Program-made: the position numbers and the translations under genes | Part shown: piece by piece, positions 25,529-35,204 of the stretch | Layout: the number at the start of each line of letters is the position of its first letter | Position numbering within the stretch: the stretch's first letter is position 1 | Assembly (NCBI RefSeq): GCF_028864635.1 | Contig: NZ_CP104850.1 | Location: 248,001-312,000 of the forward strand | Reading direction: 5' to 3' | DNA length: 64,000 nucleotides | Source of the DNA: Cloacibacterium sp. TD35 | GTDB lineage: Bacteria > Bacteroidota > Bacteroidia > Flavobacteriales > Weeksellaceae | The notes under the pieces: generated by a model | The model's database searches: none | Seen by the model: only the letters and a program-made list of their open reading frames with translations | Told to the model about the DNA's origin: nothing

Positions 25529-25536
25529 CAAAATTA
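25529..25536 (-). promoter_or_regulatory. Candidate -7 element of the sdhCAB operon
   Basis: Minus strand TAATTTTG matches TAnnTTTG, 25 bp before sdhC. Confidence 0.5.
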
Positions 25537-25603
25537 AGAATTTGTTAACGTTTGAAATTATGACAAATGTCATGTTTTTTAGTTTATAACAATTCTAAAT
25601 AAA

Positions 25604-27382
25604 TTATTCTACACTATAATTTCTGTCATTAATGACTAAAGATTTTACATTTTGAGGAACAATTATAATTTTAACAAAATTAGTTCTTTTAGCCACCAAA
25701 TAAGGCTCTATAATGTACTTTTTCTGTTTTTCAAAATTTTTAGAATCTTTTAAAAAGAAGACTATTTTATCTCCTTCCTTAACCGAAATTATTTTATGTG
25801 TGAAAAATTCATGAACAATTACCTCTGATTTTGAATATTCATAAATATTAAATCCTATTCTAATCATTAAAAATAAAATGACCAAAAAACCTACTTTGAA
25901 GAGTGATTTTAGATGATGAAGCCATAAAACTTTTCTCAAAAAGTAAATTATTATAAACAAAATAATGACTTCTAACCAATGCATTGAGACATTTTTAAAA
26001 AAGAAAGTGTCTAAATCTGCAAAAAAATGAATCACCTTCAACAAATAATGAACTCCAGAATCATAAATAGTATTTAACCAAGGAATTTCGAAGCCAAAAC
26101 CTAATAAAATGGCCATCGAAAGTGCAAAAATAATTATCATTTCAGAAAAAGGAATAACAACCAAATTGGCAATAACCGAAATTAAAGAATACTGATGAAA
26201 ATAATAAATTACTAATGGTATAGTCACTATTTGTGCTGCAATACTAATCGAAACTACGTTCACAAAAAAATTCTGAACACTATTTTTAGGCTTCGGCAGA
26301 TATTTTAGAATCGGTTCATTGAGCCAAAAAATCCCAAGAACAGCTATAAAACTCAGTTGAAATCCCACATCAAAAAGTTGGTTCGTATCAAAAATCAAAA
26401 TCGCGAAACCCGAAATCGCCATCGCATGTAAGAGATCTGGTTTCCGCTGTAATAAAACGTATAAATAATACGCAGTAATCATAATACAAGAACGCATTAC
26501 TGAACTTCCATAATCTATAAAAATCGCAAATAAACAAATGAAAATCAAAGAAATTACAATCGGAAAATTTCTAAACCTTGCAGTAAAAAGTGGCTTTAAA
26601 ATAAACAGAATTAGCCAAAAAATAATCGCCATGTGTGAACCTGAAATCGCCAAAATATGCACCAATCCAGATTTGCTAAAATCTTCTACAGTTTCCTGGT
26701 CCATTTCTGTACGGTCTGCCAAAATAATCCCTTTGGTAAACGCTCTAGCCTTTTCAGAAAGCTTTGCTTGGTCTATATTTCGCAAAACTTCTAATCGCTT
26801 TTGCTTTATTTTTTCAGACAAAGTAAGGTTTCCCTTGTCAGCAATTTGATAAGAATCAGAAGCATATCCTTGATAATAAATATGTTTTCTGGCTAGATAT
26901 TTTTGATAATCAAATCCGAAATTATGTTCAATTCCTTTTACTTTATTCAGATAAATTTCAGCATTATAAAAATGTTTGAAATCCAGTTCATTTTCTTCTT
27001 TTGGGACAAACAAAACCAAACCTAAATCAATTCGTTTTTCATTCACTTTCAGAACATTCACTTCATAGCGTTTATTTTTCTCATTAGAATTCAGTTTTTT
27101 ACTCAATGTAAAAATTACTTCCGAAGAATTAGGAAACTCAGGAAGCACCTTTTCTTTATTATTTAAATGATGAGCAAAAATTCCTAATACCACAAAGAAA
27201 ATAGACAATACATAGTCTTTGACTTTGCTAAAAAAGTCAATTTTAAAAAAGCTAAGAACTAAGAATAGGAAGCTAAAAATCAAAAATACATTCACTAAAA
27301 TAGCTGATAGACTTAATTTTTCGAAAATAAGAATCCCGAAAATAAAACAAAGCCACATGATTAAAAGTGGTTGCTTATGCAT
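25604..27382 (-). CDS. ComEC/Rec2-family competence membrane protein, without the beta-lactamase domain
   Basis: 592 residues, highly hydrophobic. An N-terminal pair of helices, a soluble DUF4131-type segment (about 70-200) and the Competence domain with the family stretch HILAISGSHMAII followed by many helices (DYGSSVMRSCIMI, FDVGFQLSFIAVLGIFW, QIVTIPLVIYYFHQYSLIS). In full-length ComEC a metallo-beta-lactamase domain follows; here the C-terminus is only a short soluble tail without an HxHxDH motif. ComEC forms the inner-membrane channel for DNA uptake. No other competence genes are nearby. Upstream of it on the same strand is lpxB. Confidence 0.88.
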   Translation of the reverse strand: MHKQPLLIMWLCFIFGILIFEKLSLSAILVNVFLIFSFLFLVLSFFKIDFFSKVKDYVLSIFFVVLGIFAHHLNNKEKVLPEFPNSSEVIFTLSKKLNSNEKNKRYEVNVLKVNEKRIDLGLVLFVPKEENELDFKHFYNAEIYLNKVKGIEHNFGFDYQKYLARKHIYYQGYASDSYQIADKGNLTLSEKIKQKRLEVLRNIDQAKLSEKARAFTKGIILADRTEMDQETVEDFSKSGLVHILAISGSHMAIIFWLILFILKPLFTARFRNFPIVISLIFICLFAIFIDYGSSVMRSCIMITAYYLYVLLQRKPDLLHAMAISGFAILIFDTNQLFDVGFQLSFIAVLGIFWLNEPILKYLPKPKNSVQNFFVNVVSISIAAQIVTIPLVIYYFHQYSLISVIANLVVIPFSEMIIIFALSMAILLGFGFEIPWLNTIYDSGVHYLLKVIHFFADLDTFFFKNVSMHWLEVIILFIIIYFLRKVLWLHHLKSLFKVGFLVILFLMIRIGFNIYEYSKSEVIVHEFFTHKIISVKEGDKIVFFLKDSKNFEKQKKYIIEPYLVAKRTNFVKIIIVPQNVKSLVINDRNYSVE

Positions 27383-27431
27383 ATAATTTGGTTATTAGTT
27401 TAACCAAATATAAAAATTTCTGAAGATAATT

Positions 27432-28538
27432 CTAAGAATTTACCAAAATTTCGGCTGCATTTTGGCTTGCTCCTTTACCTCCCAATTTTTCTCTGAGAAG
27501 TTCAAAGTTTTGAAGCATTTCATCCCGTTTTTGTCCATCTAGAATTTGTTGAAGCTCTGCAACTAAATTTTCTGTATTGAGTTGATTTTGAATTAATTCC
27601 TTTACCACTTCTTTATCCATTATCAAATTTACCAGAGAAATAAATTTGATATTTTTTACCACGCGCTTCCCGATTTCGTAAGAAATTTTACTGGTTCGGT
27701 AACACACAATTTCTGGAATATTCAGCAATGCCGTTTCGAGAGTTGCTGTACCCGAAGTCACCAAAGCTGCTCTAGAACATCTTAGTAAATCATAAGTTTT
27801 ATTGGAAACGAAATGCACATCATCATCCACAAATTTCTGGTAAAAGTCTTTGGGTAAACTTGGAGCACCAGCAATTACAAATTGATAATTTTTGAAATAA
27901 TCTCTCACAGAAAGCATTAAACTGAGCATTTTTTCTACTTCTTGTTCGCGAGAACCTGGTAAAAGTGCGATAATTTCTTTTTCATTTAAACCATTTTCCT
28001 TTTTGAAATTTTCAGCAGAAATTTCTGGCAAATCAGAAATCGCATCTAATAAAGGATGACCTACGAAATGCGCATCCACTTGATGTTTTTTATAAAAATC
28101 TTTCTCAAAAGGAAGAATCACCAGCATTTCATCTACATATTTTTTGATGGTTTCTACTCTGCCTTCTTTCCAAGCCCACAACTGAGGAGAAATATAATAA
28201 ACTACCTTTATTCCAAGATTTTTTGCAAACTCTGCAATCCTTAAATTAAAACCTGGATAATCTACCAAAACCAAGACATCTGGTTGATAATTCTTAACAT
28301 CTTCCTTACAAAGTTTTATATTTTTTAAAATCGTTCTAAGGTTCATCGCCACTTCCAAGAAACCCATAAAAGCCAGTTCTTTATAGTGTTTTACAGGTTT
28401 TTCACCAGCTACTTTCGCCATTAAATCTCCTCCCCAAAATCTGAATTCTGCATTTTGGTCTTTATGTAAAATGGCTTTCATTAAATTAGAAGCGTGTAAA
28501 TCTCCTGATGCTTCTCCTGCGATGATATAGTATTTCAT
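27432..28538 (-). CDS. lpxB: Lipid-A-disaccharide synthase
   Basis: GT19 glycosyltransferase that joins UDP-2,3-diacylglucosamine and lipid X to form the lipid A disaccharide at the inner-membrane face. 368 residues. Family motifs: N-terminal YYIIAGEASGDLHASNLM, FWGGDLM, VDYPGFNLRIAEFAK, YYISPQLWAWKEGRV, FVGHPLLD, LLPGSREQEV and SGTATLETALLNIPEIVCYRT. All key segments are present, confirming a Gram-negative host. Possibly cotranscribed with the downstream comEC (about 50-bp gap). Confidence 0.97.
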   Translation of the reverse strand: MKYYIIAGEASGDLHASNLMKAILHKDQNAEFRFWGGDLMAKVAGEKPVKHYKELAFMGFLEVAMNLRTILKNIKLCKEDVKNYQPDVLVLVDYPGFNLRIAEFAKNLGIKVVYYISPQLWAWKEGRVETIKKYVDEMLVILPFEKDFYKKHQVDAHFVGHPLLDAISDLPEISAENFKKENGLNEKEIIALLPGSREQEVEKMLSLMLSVRDYFKNYQFVIAGAPSLPKDFYQKFVDDDVHFVSNKTYDLLRCSRAALVTSGTATLETALLNIPEIVCYRTSKISYEIGKRVVKNIKFISLVNLIMDKEVVKELIQNQLNTENLVAELQQILDGQKRDEMLQNFELLREKLGGKGASQNAAEILVNS

Positions 28539-28614
28539 AAGTGAAAAAATAATGAGGAATAAATGATTTTATCAATTTCGAATATCAACCCTCAAATTTC
28601 AAATTATATTTAAT

Positions 28615-28622
28615 TAATTTTG
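28615..28622 (+). promoter_or_regulatory. Candidate -7 element for the DUF2480 gene
   Basis: TAATTTTG matches TAnnTTTG, 20 bp before the ATG, in the divergent spacer with lpxB. Confidence 0.45.
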
Positions 28623-28642
28623 CTCAAAGATAATAATAAAAA

Positions 28643-29152
28643 ATGTCAGAAGATTTTGAAATAAAAAATAAAGTAGCAGAAAGCGGTTTGGTGAATTTTG
28701 ATTTATCAGAACTTTCTCCTAAAGGCAAAAGAATCGGGATAGATTTAAAGGATTTCCTTTTCATGGAAATGATTTTGAAAGAAAAAGACTTCCGCGAAAA
28801 AGTTGCAGAAATAGACCCCGAAATCTATCGTGACTCTTTTGTTTACGTTTATTGTTCTGTAGACGCTATTATCCCTATTTGGGCTTATTTTCTAATCACT
28901 TCCAAACTCACGGGGGTTGCTAAAAAAATAGTTTATGGAACCAAGAAAGATTTAGAAGTGGTTTTAATGCACGAAGCAATTTCTAATTATAATTTCACTG
29001 ATTTAGAAGCTAAACGCGTTTTAGTAAAAGGGTGTAGCGAAGAAGACATTCCCGAAAATGCTTACATAGAGCTGGTAGAAAAACTGAAACCTATTGTAAA
29101 ATCACTCATGTTCGGTGAAGCCTGCAGCAATGTTCCGATTTTTAAAAATTAG
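28643..29152 (+). CDS. DUF2480-family protein
   Basis: 169 residues, cytoplasmic (no signal peptide or membrane helix). The segments GIDLKDFLFMEMILKEKDFR, VYCSVDAIIPIWAYF and VLVKGCSEEDIPENAYIELVEKLKP and the C-terminal FGEACSNVPIFKN with a conserved Cys match my recollection of DUF2480, a family essentially confined to Bacteroidota. Function unknown. Followed by a bidirectional terminator shared with the convergent bTHX gene. Confidence 0.8.
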   Translation: MSEDFEIKNKVAESGLVNFDLSELSPKGKRIGIDLKDFLFMEMILKEKDFREKVAEIDPEIYRDSFVYVYCSVDAIIPIWAYFLITSKLTGVAKKIVYGTKKDLEVVLMHEAISNYNFTDLEAKRVLVKGCSEEDIPENAYIELVEKLKPIVKSLMFGEACSNVPIFKN

Positions 29153-29165
29153 AAAAAGTCTCAAT

Positions 29166-29197
29166 AAAAAAACCGAAGATTATTCTTCGGTTTTTTT
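29166..29197. terminator. Bidirectional terminator overlapping the bTHX stop codon
   Basis: AAAAACCGAAGA-TTA-TTCTTCGGTTTTT with T runs on both sides. On the minus strand the last three bTHX codons and the stop form one arm. Confidence 0.85.
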
Positions 29198-29407
29198 CTT
29201 TCTAGTAGTTTTTGGCTTTTCTTCAGCTGTTTCTTCTTTTGGTTTTGCCACTTTTTTAGGCTTTTCAGCTTTTGCTTCCACTTCTTTTGGGGCTTTCTCT
29301 ACTTTAGGAGCGGCTACTTTTGCAATTCCAGATTTTCTAGGTCTTGTTTTACCATAGCTGCCTGCGGTAACTTTTCCTCTTCTCGTTTTTTTGTCTCCTT
29401 TTCCCAT
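29180..29407 (-). CDS. Ribosomal protein bTHX-like with Lys/Glu/Pro-rich tail
   Basis: 75 residues from ATG 29407. The first about 30 residues (MGKGDKKTRRGKVTAGSYGK, then TRPRK) match the tiny 30S protein THX, which binds the head of the small subunit; the rest is a low-complexity tail of Lys, Pro, Ala and Glu typical of the Bacteroidota version. The longer frame to 29464 runs through the promoter and is rejected. A well-formed promoter (TTTG-19 bp-TAACTTTG) stands upstream, consistent with strong expression. Confidence 0.8.
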   Translation of the reverse strand: MGKGDKKTRRGKVTAGSYGKTRPRKSGIAKVAAPKVEKAPKEVEAKAEKPKKVAKPKEETAEEKPKTTRKKKTEE

Positions 29408-29436
29408 AAAAATTAGTTTTAAGTAATTGGTTCTTA

Positions 29437-29467
29437 CAAAGTTAAAAAAATTAAAATAGTACACAAA
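29437..29467 (-). promoter_or_regulatory. Bacteroidota-type promoter of the bTHX gene
   Basis: Minus strand: -33 TTTG (29464-29467), 19-bp spacer, -7 TAACTTTG (29437-29444), 29 bp before the ATG. Close to consensus on both elements. Confidence 0.7.
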
Positions 29468-29489
29468 TGCATTTTATCATCTTAAAAAG

Positions 29490-29640
29490 TAGATTTTTTG
29501 GGCGTGTCTTTTTGTTTTTCGCCCCCCTTCATTCCTTACCAAAAAAAAACAAAAAGTCGGTCTTCACCTGCAATTCCTCGTTCCCATTCTTTTGCCTTAG
29601 CTTACTGCGGGATTTTCGGTTACGCCCTCACGCAAATTCA
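29490..29640. repeat. GC-richer intergenic repeat in the bTHX-aspS spacer
   Basis: The 323-bp spacer 29465-29787 holds a stretch from TTTGGGCGTGTCTTTTTG to CGGTTACGCCCTCACGC that is richer in G and C than its surroundings. Its ends (GGGCGT / ACGCCC) are complementary. It resembles, from memory, dispersed flavobacterial elements that begin GGGCGT and end CCCTCACGC or CCCTAACGC. The remainder of the spacer is AT-rich and contains the aspS promoter element. Confidence 0.6.
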
Positions 29641-29721
29641 TGTATTAAAATAAAGTTCAATATTCATTTTAAAAATATCAAAAACTTAGTTCCCAATTTT
29701 CCATCTTCCATCCTAAAATCT

Positions 29722-29729
29722 TATCTTTG
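29722..29729 (+). promoter_or_regulatory. Candidate -7 element for aspS
   Basis: TATCTTTG matches TAnnTTTG, 58 bp before the aspS ATG. Confidence 0.5.
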
Positions 29730-29787
29730 CAACTTGAAATTCAGAAAAATCTGAAATCAAAAATCTTACATCTAAAATTTAAATTTT

Positions 29788-31536
29788 ATGTTCAGAACTC
29801 ACACTAACGGAGAACTTACACTCAAAAATCTTAATGAAAAAGTTACACTTTCTGGTTGGGTACAAACCATCAGAGACAAAGGTTTTATGGTTTGGATAGA
29901 TTTGCGAGACCGTTACGGAATTACACAATTGGTTTTCGATGCAGACAGAACTTCGGCAGAAATTCTAGAAAACGCTAAAAAATTAGGTCGTGAGTTTGTC
30001 ATTCAGGCAGAAGGAACCGTAATTGAACGTGCTTCTAAAAACCCAAAAATCCCAACGGGAGAAATTGAAATTTTAGTAGAAAAATTAACGATTCTCAATA
30101 GCGCAGAATTGCCACCTTTCACCATAGAAGACGAAACCGATGGCGGCGAAGAATTGAGAATGAAATACAGATATTTAGACATCCGTAGAAATCCTGTGAA
30201 AGACAAATTGATTTTCCGTCATAAAATGGCGCAAAAAGTAAGAAATTACCTTTCAGAAAAAGGATTCATAGAAGTAGAAACACCTGTTCTCATAAAATCT
30301 ACTCCAGAAGGCGCGAGAGATTTCGTAGTACCAAGTAGAATGAATCAAGGGCAGTTTTATGCGCTTCCACAATCTCCACAAACTTTCAAACAACTCTTGA
30401 TGGTTGGTGGAATGGACAGATATTTCCAAATTGTAAAATGTTTTCGTGACGAAGATTTACGTGCAGACCGTCAACCAGAATTTACCCAAATAGACTGTGA
30501 AATGGCATTCGTAGAACAAGAAGATGTTCTAGAAATTTTCGAAGGAATGACGGCTCATTTATTGAAAGACATTACAGGAAAAGAATTCGGCAAATTCCCA
30601 AGAATGACTTTTGATGAAGCAATGAGAACTTACGGAAACGATAAACCAGACATCCGTTTCGGAATGAAATTCGTGGAAGTAAATGAATTGGTAAAAGGAA
30701 AAGATTTCAAAATATTTGATGAAGCAGAATTGGTAGTTGGGATTAATGTAGAAGGCTCGGCAGATTATACCAGAAAACAAATTGATGAACTCATTGATTG
30801 GGTAAAACGTCCACAAATTGGCGCTTCAGGAATGGTTTGGATAAAATTCCAAAATGATGGCGTGGTTACTTCATCTGTCAATAAATTTTACAACGAAGAA
30901 GACTTAAAGAAAATTGCAGAGAAATTCGGAGCAAAAGAAGGAGATCTAATGTTATTAATGAGTGGAAACGCCAATAAAGTAAGAACTCAACTTTCTGCAT
31001 TAAGAATGGAATTGGGTAACAGATTAGGTTTAAGAAAAGGCGATGAATTTGCTCCACTTTGGGTAATCGACTTCCCACTTTTAGAATGGGACGAAGAAAC
31101 TGGAAGATATCATGCAATGCACCACCCTTTTACTTCTCCAAAACCAGAAGATGTACATTTACTAGAAACTGAACCAGGAAAAGCAAGAGCAAACGCTTAC
31201 GACATGGTGCTTAACGGAAACGAAATTGGCGGTGGTTCTGTAAGAATTTTCAATAAAGAATTGCAGTCTAAAATGTTTGATTTATTAGGATTTTCTAAAG
31301 AAGAAGCAGAAGCACAGTTTGGTTTCTTAATGAATGCCTTCAAATTCGGCGCACCCCCTCATGCTGGTTTGGCATTCGGTTTTGATAGATTGGTTGCCAT
31401 TCTCGACGGAAACGAAGTAATTAGAGATTACATTGCATTCCCGAAAAACAATTCTGGACGAGACGTGATGATAGACGCGCCAAGTCCGATTGCCAATGAG
31501 CAACTTAATGAATTAGCATTGAAAATAAATTTATAA
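29788..31536 (+). CDS. aspS: Aspartyl-tRNA synthetase
   Basis: Class II synthetase that charges tRNA-Asp (or tRNA-Asp/Asn if nondiscriminating, which the sequence alone does not settle). 582 residues, the bacterial type with the GAD insertion. N-terminal OB-fold anticodon domain ([20 protein letters not shown]), motif 1 around [20 protein letters not shown], motif 2 [20 protein letters not shown], the insertion domain, then [10 protein letters not shown] and motif 3 [13 protein letters not shown]. Followed by a hairpin terminator. Confidence 0.98.
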   Translation: MFRTHTNGELTLKNLNEKVTLSGWVQTIRDKGFMVWIDLRDRYGITQLVFDADRTSAEILENAKKLGREFVIQAEGTVIERASKNPKIPTGEIEILVEKLTILNSAELPPFTIEDETDGGEELRMKYRYLDIRRNPVKDKLIFRHKMAQKVRNYLSEKGFIEVETPVLIKSTPEGARDFVVPSRMNQGQFYALPQSPQTFKQLLMVGGMDRYFQIVKCFRDEDLRADRQPEFTQIDCEMAFVEQEDVLEIFEGMTAHLLKDITGKEFGKFPRMTFDEAMRTYGNDKPDIRFGMKFVEVNELVKGKDFKIFDEAELVVGINVEGSADYTRKQIDELIDWVKRPQIGASGMVWIKFQNDGVVTSSVNKFYNEEDLKKIAEKFGAKEGDLMLLMSGNANKVRTQLSALRMELGNRLGLRKGDEFAPLWVIDFPLLEWDEETGRYHAMHHPFTSPKPEDVHLLETEPGKARANAYDMVLNGNEIGGGSVRIFNKELQSKMFDLLGFSKEEAEAQFGFLMNAFKFGAPPHAGLAFGFDRLVAILDGNEVIRDYIAFPKNNSGRDVMIDAPSPIANEQLNELALKINL

Positions 31537-31540
31537 ATTA

Positions 31541-31568
31541 GAGCGAGGTTTTTTCCTCGCTTTTTTTA
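31541..31568 (+). terminator. Terminator after aspS
   Basis: AGCGAGG-TTTTTT-CCTCGCT followed by seven T. Confidence 0.85.
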
Positions 31569-31640
31569 TGAAATTTAAACGATTATTTGATTTCTGATTT
31601 ATTTCAGTTACCATTTATTATTCACAAAATAACAATAGCG

Positions 31641-31648
31641 TAACTTTG
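31641..31648 (+). promoter_or_regulatory. Candidate -7 element for the AspT/YidE-type transporter
   Basis: TAACTTTG matches TAnnTTTG, 21 bp before the ATG at 31670. Confidence 0.55.
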
Positions 31649-31669
31649 TATTGTAAAAAAACTATTATT

Positions 31670-33358
31670 ATGTTTGAATGGCTTAAAACCTTACTATTCC
31701 CAGCTGAAGACCCAACTGTAATTCAATCATTAGTCACCATAATGCTTGCAATAGGTACTGGCGTTTTCTTTGGAAGATTGAAAATGGGCAAAATTACCTT
31801 CGGTGTTTCTGCAGTAATGTTTACTGGATTAATATTGGGACATTTTGGGTATAGAATGAATGAAGAAATCTTCGACTTCATCAGAGATTTTGGGTTAATT
31901 TTATTTGTATATGGTATAGGATTACAAGTAGGTCCATCTTTCTTCTCTTCTTTTAGAAATGAAGGATTAAAATTTAACATTCTTGCAGTTTCTACAGTTT
32001 TATTTGGTGGATTCATCACTTTTCTACTATTTAAATTCACAGGAGTAAGCATAGAAAACCTAGTGGGAATTATGAGTGGCGCTGTAACGAATACTCCAGG
32101 TTTAGGAGCTGCTAAAAACACCATTGTAGAACTAAAAAATCAGTTTCCTGATAAAACCTTTGACGACCCAACCATTGGTTATGCCATCACATATCCTCTA
32201 GGAGTTTTTGGAATTATTGGAACTATTATCCTTTCAAAAATTCTTTTGAAAATTCATCCTGATGTAGAGATGAGAAAATTCAGAATGAATAAAATTAATC
32301 GCGAAGAACCATTGGTCAACAAAAAACTAAGAGTGACCAATCCACAATATTTTGGAATTCCATTAGGTGAAGTTATTAGCAGTATAGGTCATGATATAGT
32401 AGTTTCTAGACTAAAACACAGTGGAGAAGTTTCTGTTTTCTCACCAAAATTAGACACAGAATTACAAGACAGAGATGTACTGATGATTGTAGGAAAAGAT
32501 GCAGAATTAGAAGACTTTATAAAAAAAGTAGGAAGACATTCTACTGACTCTTTCATAGAATCTGACTCTGACATTAATAAGAAAAATATTTTCGTGACCA
32601 AACCTTCTGCTGTTCACAAAACGCTCTCAGATTTAGACTTGTATAATGCTTATGATGTAAAAGTGACTAGAGTTTTCAGAGCGGGAAAAGAAATGATTCC
32701 TAGACCAAGTTTAGAGCTTTTCTATGGAGATATTTTGAGAGTTATCGGTACAGATCAAGGCATTAAAGAAGCAGAAAAAATCATTGGTAATCAAGAGAAA
32801 AAATTAATAGAACCAGATTTCTTATCTCTTTTCGGAGGTTTATTAATAGGGATAATCGTAGGCTCTATTCCATTAGTAATTCCGGGTTTACCAATTCCAT
32901 TAAAATTAGGATTTGCAGCAGGACCACTGATTGTAGCATTGCTTATTTCCAGATATGGTGGTATTTCTTTTATTCACTCTTACATCAATAATGGAGCGAC
33001 TTATTTCATGAAAGATTTAGGGATTTGTCTATTCTTTGCAGCTGTAGGTGTACATGCTGGAGAAGGATTTTATGAAAATTTCATAAAATATAACGGTTGG
33101 TTATGGATTTTATACGGTTCTGCGGTAACTTTCATTCCATTAATTTTGATGGTAATTATAGGCAGATTTTTCTTAAAGATCAATTATTTACAATTGGTAG
33201 GAATTATGAGCGGAAGCTATACAGACCCAGCTGCATTATCATTCAGTACTAATTATTTAGATTCAGACATCCCAATCCAAAGTTACGCACAAGTTTATCC
33301 TTTGGTTACCATTGCCAGAATTTTTACAGCGAGTTTATTAATATTACTACTGACTTAA
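31670..33358 (+). CDS. AspT/YidE/YbjL-type putative transporter with TrkA-C domains
   Basis: 562 residues from ATG 31670; the frame also reaches a TTG at 31646 that falls within the promoter element, so it is rejected. Two copies of the about 170-residue AspT/YidE/YbjL membrane unit, each with Gly-rich amphipathic segments (GIMSGAVTNTPGLGAAKNT in the first, GIMSGSYTDPAALSF in the second), flank a cytoplasmic region holding two TrkA-C (RCK-C) domains (about 205-375). Members include the aspartate:alanine exchanger AspT, but most are uncharacterised. Regulation by a nucleotide through the RCK-C domains is possible. Substrate unknown. Confidence 0.88.
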   Translation: MFEWLKTLLFPAEDPTVIQSLVTIMLAIGTGVFFGRLKMGKITFGVSAVMFTGLILGHFGYRMNEEIFDFIRDFGLILFVYGIGLQVGPSFFSSFRNEGLKFNILAVSTVLFGGFITFLLFKFTGVSIENLVGIMSGAVTNTPGLGAAKNTIVELKNQFPDKTFDDPTIGYAITYPLGVFGIIGTIILSKILLKIHPDVEMRKFRMNKINREEPLVNKKLRVTNPQYFGIPLGEVISSIGHDIVVSRLKHSGEVSVFSPKLDTELQDRDVLMIVGKDAELEDFIKKVGRHSTDSFIESDSDINKKNIFVTKPSAVHKTLSDLDLYNAYDVKVTRVFRAGKEMIPRPSLELFYGDILRVIGTDQGIKEAEKIIGNQEKKLIEPDFLSLFGGLLIGIIVGSIPLVIPGLPIPLKLGFAAGPLIVALLISRYGGISFIHSYINNGATYFMKDLGICLFFAAVGVHAGEGFYENFIKYNGWLWILYGSAVTFIPLILMVIIGRFFLKINYLQLVGIMSGSYTDPAALSFSTNYLDSDIPIQSYAQVYPLVTIARIFTASLLILLLT

Positions 33359-33380
33359 AAAATAATATTATACCAAATAA

Positions 33381-33416
33381 AAAAATTCCATCAAATTATT
33401 GATGGAATTTTATTTT
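33381..33416 (+). terminator. Terminator after the AspT-type transporter
   Basis: AAAATTCCATCAA-ATTA-TTGATGGAATTTT, T-rich on both sides; shared with the convergent yajC. Confidence 0.8.
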
Positions 33417-33439
33417 ATAAAACTTCTAATTTTTTAGAA

Positions 33440-33760
33440 TTATTTTCCTACTGTTTCTGGGAATCTTGCTTCTGTAAATTCTCTAGAAATTGCAGCTTTT
33501 TCAAATTTTAATTTACCGCTCATGGTTTCTAAAATCACGCCATCTTCTACTACTTGTACAATTTTAGCATGCATACCAGAAGTGGTTACTACTCTAGCAC
33601 CTGGTTTTAGAGAATCTTGAAATTGTCTTTCTTTCTTTTGCTTCGTAGTCTGTGGTCTCAAGATTAAGAAGTAGAAAATTACAATCATTAAGACAAATGG
33701 TAAAATCATTGAGAAGAAATCACCTCCACCTTGTGCTTGTAGAAATATTGTTGTAAACAT
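33440..33760 (-). CDS. yajC: Preprotein translocase subunit YajC
   Basis: Small single-pass inner-membrane protein associated with SecDF and the Sec translocon. 106 residues. An N-terminal transmembrane helix (about 15-36, FFSMILPFVLMIVIFYFLIL) is followed by the family signature RPQTTKQKKERQ and a small soluble domain (LKPGARVVTTSGMHAKIVQV). A Gly-rich AQGGGD stretch precedes the helix, common in Bacteroidota. It follows the DUF1573 lipoprotein gene by 11 bp and nusB, an arrangement common in flavobacteria. Confidence 0.95.
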   Translation of the reverse strand: MFTTIFLQAQGGGDFFSMILPFVLMIVIFYFLILRPQTTKQKKERQFQDSLKPGARVVTTSGMHAKIVQVVEDGVILETMSGKLKFEKAAISREFTEARFPETVGK

Positions 33761-33771
33761 TTTTTTATTTT

Positions 33772-34257
33772 TTAGGGTTGAATATCTGCTGAGAATCTAA
33801 TTTCGATAGGAACTTGTGCTACGTTTGCATAAACTTCTGCTGATTTATACACTACACCATCAAAATTTGTAGAATCAAATTTTAGCGTGATTTGACCTTT
33901 TTGACCTGGCATAATTGGTTCTTTAGTATAATCTGGAGCAGTACATCCGCAACCTGGTTTTACCGCAGAAATAATCAAAGGATTTTTACCTGTGTTGGTT
34001 ACTTCGTAAATGTGTTCTACCACATCTCCTTTTTTGATTTTTCCGAAATTAAAATCTGGTTCAGAAAGTGCTAATGTAGTTTCTGCATGATTTTTTGCTT
34101 CGCTTACTAAATCACTTTGTTTTACTACTCTATCATCTGCAAAAGGATATTTCTGCTCTGTAGCAGGAGTAGCAGTTGATGTTTGTGCTTCTTCATTTTT
34201 TTTACAAGAAGCTAAAGTCAAAACAGCTAGTAAGCTTAAACCTAAAATTCTTTTCAT
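33772..34257 (-). CDS. DUF1573 lipoprotein
   Basis: 161 residues. Lipoprotein signal with lipobox LASC (Cys18), a Thr/Glu-rich linker, then a DUF1573 beta-sandwich (NFGKIKKGDVVEHIYEVTNTG) with the family's VKPGCGCTAP motif and TLKFDST. DUF1573 proteins are envelope Ig-like domains of unknown function, abundant in Bacteroidota. Sits between nusB and yajC on one strand, probably cotranscribed. Confidence 0.9.
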   Translation of the reverse strand: MKRILGLSLLAVLTLASCKKNEEAQTSTATPATEQKYPFADDRVVKQSDLVSEAKNHAETTLALSEPDFNFGKIKKGDVVEHIYEVTNTGKNPLIISAVKPGCGCTAPDYTKEPIMPGQKGQITLKFDSTNFDGVVYKSAEVYANVAQVPIEIRFSADIQP

Positions 34258-34298
34258 TGATTCTGATTTTTTAAAATTTCCTCAAATTTAATCAAAAT

Positions 34299-35204
34299 TT
34301 ATGCTCTAGAAATATCTTTCGTGTATTTATCTAAGATTCCATTCACAAAAATCTGACTTCTATCGGTAGCAAACACTTTAGAAACCTCTATATATTCGTT
34401 GATTATTACTTTTGCTGGAGTGAGAGGGAAATTATCTATCTCTGTAATAGCTGTGATCAAAATCAATCTATCCATTAAAGAAATTCTTTCTAAATCCCAA
34501 TTTTCTAGTCTTTCTTCGATTTTTTTCTCAGAATTTTCCCAGTGAGAAATACATTGCAATAATAATTTTTTGGCAAAATGTCTGTCTTCTTCATCTTTAA
34601 GCATTTTGATTAAAGTATGACTCGGCTGATTTTGTTTCATAAAACCAATGGTCTTCTGAATCATAGAATTCGAAATATGGAAATCATCTGCCCAAGACAA
34701 TTCTAATTCTTCTAAACGCTCATGAAAATCTTCATTTTCGGCAACATATTTTAGAAATAATTTCCCAACAAACTTTTGGTCTTCTTCAAAACTAAGGCTT
34801 TCTTCGGCCATATATTCGTGATAACGCTTACTCGCAACGATTCTCTGAAATGTTTTTACTAACAATTCATCGTGTAAATCCCACTGATATTTTTTGTATT
34901 TTGAGTTAAAGGAAAGTCTTTCTTCGTTTTGATCAAGTTGTAAAAAAACTTGATTATTCACGAATTTCATGTTAGGATTAAGGTCTTCTTCAGTCTTAAT
35001 AAATTTATTTTTACCGATTTCAATTTGTCTTTCGGCAAGATCTTTTAATGCAACCAAGAAGTTGAGTTGATAAATATAGAGATAATAGATTTTTTCAATC
35101 TCTGTAAACATATTTTTCTCTAAAACATCAGTTTTTATAGGATTCTGATGATAAGAATATAGTGTCTGCACTACTTTTTCACGGATTTGTCTTCTTCCTA
35201 ACAT
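34299..35204 (-). CDS. nusB: Transcription antitermination factor NusB (long form)
   Basis: RNA-binding factor that joins NusE (S10) in antitermination complexes on rRNA operons. 301 residues from ATG 35204; the longer frame to 35234 lacks a good start. Begins MLGRRQIREKVVQTLYSYHQ, the NusB family start. It is about twice as long as the E. coli protein; the extra central helical region is normal for Bacteroidota, and the C-terminal part (LDRLILITAITEIDNFPLTP, INEYIEVSKVFATDRSQIFVNGILDK) carries the conserved NusB signature. Confidence 0.95.
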   Translation of the reverse strand: MLGRRQIREKVVQTLYSYHQNPIKTDVLEKNMFTEIEKIYYLYIYQLNFLVALKDLAERQIEIGKNKFIKTEEDLNPNMKFVNNQVFLQLDQNEERLSFNSKYKKYQWDLHDELLVKTFQRIVASKRYHEYMAEESLSFEEDQKFVGKLFLKYVAENEDFHERLEELELSWADDFHISNSMIQKTIGFMKQNQPSHTLIKMLKDEEDRHFAKKLLLQCISHWENSEKKIEERLENWDLERISLMDRLILITAITEIDNFPLTPAKVIINEYIEVSKVFATDRSQIFVNGILDKYTKDISRA

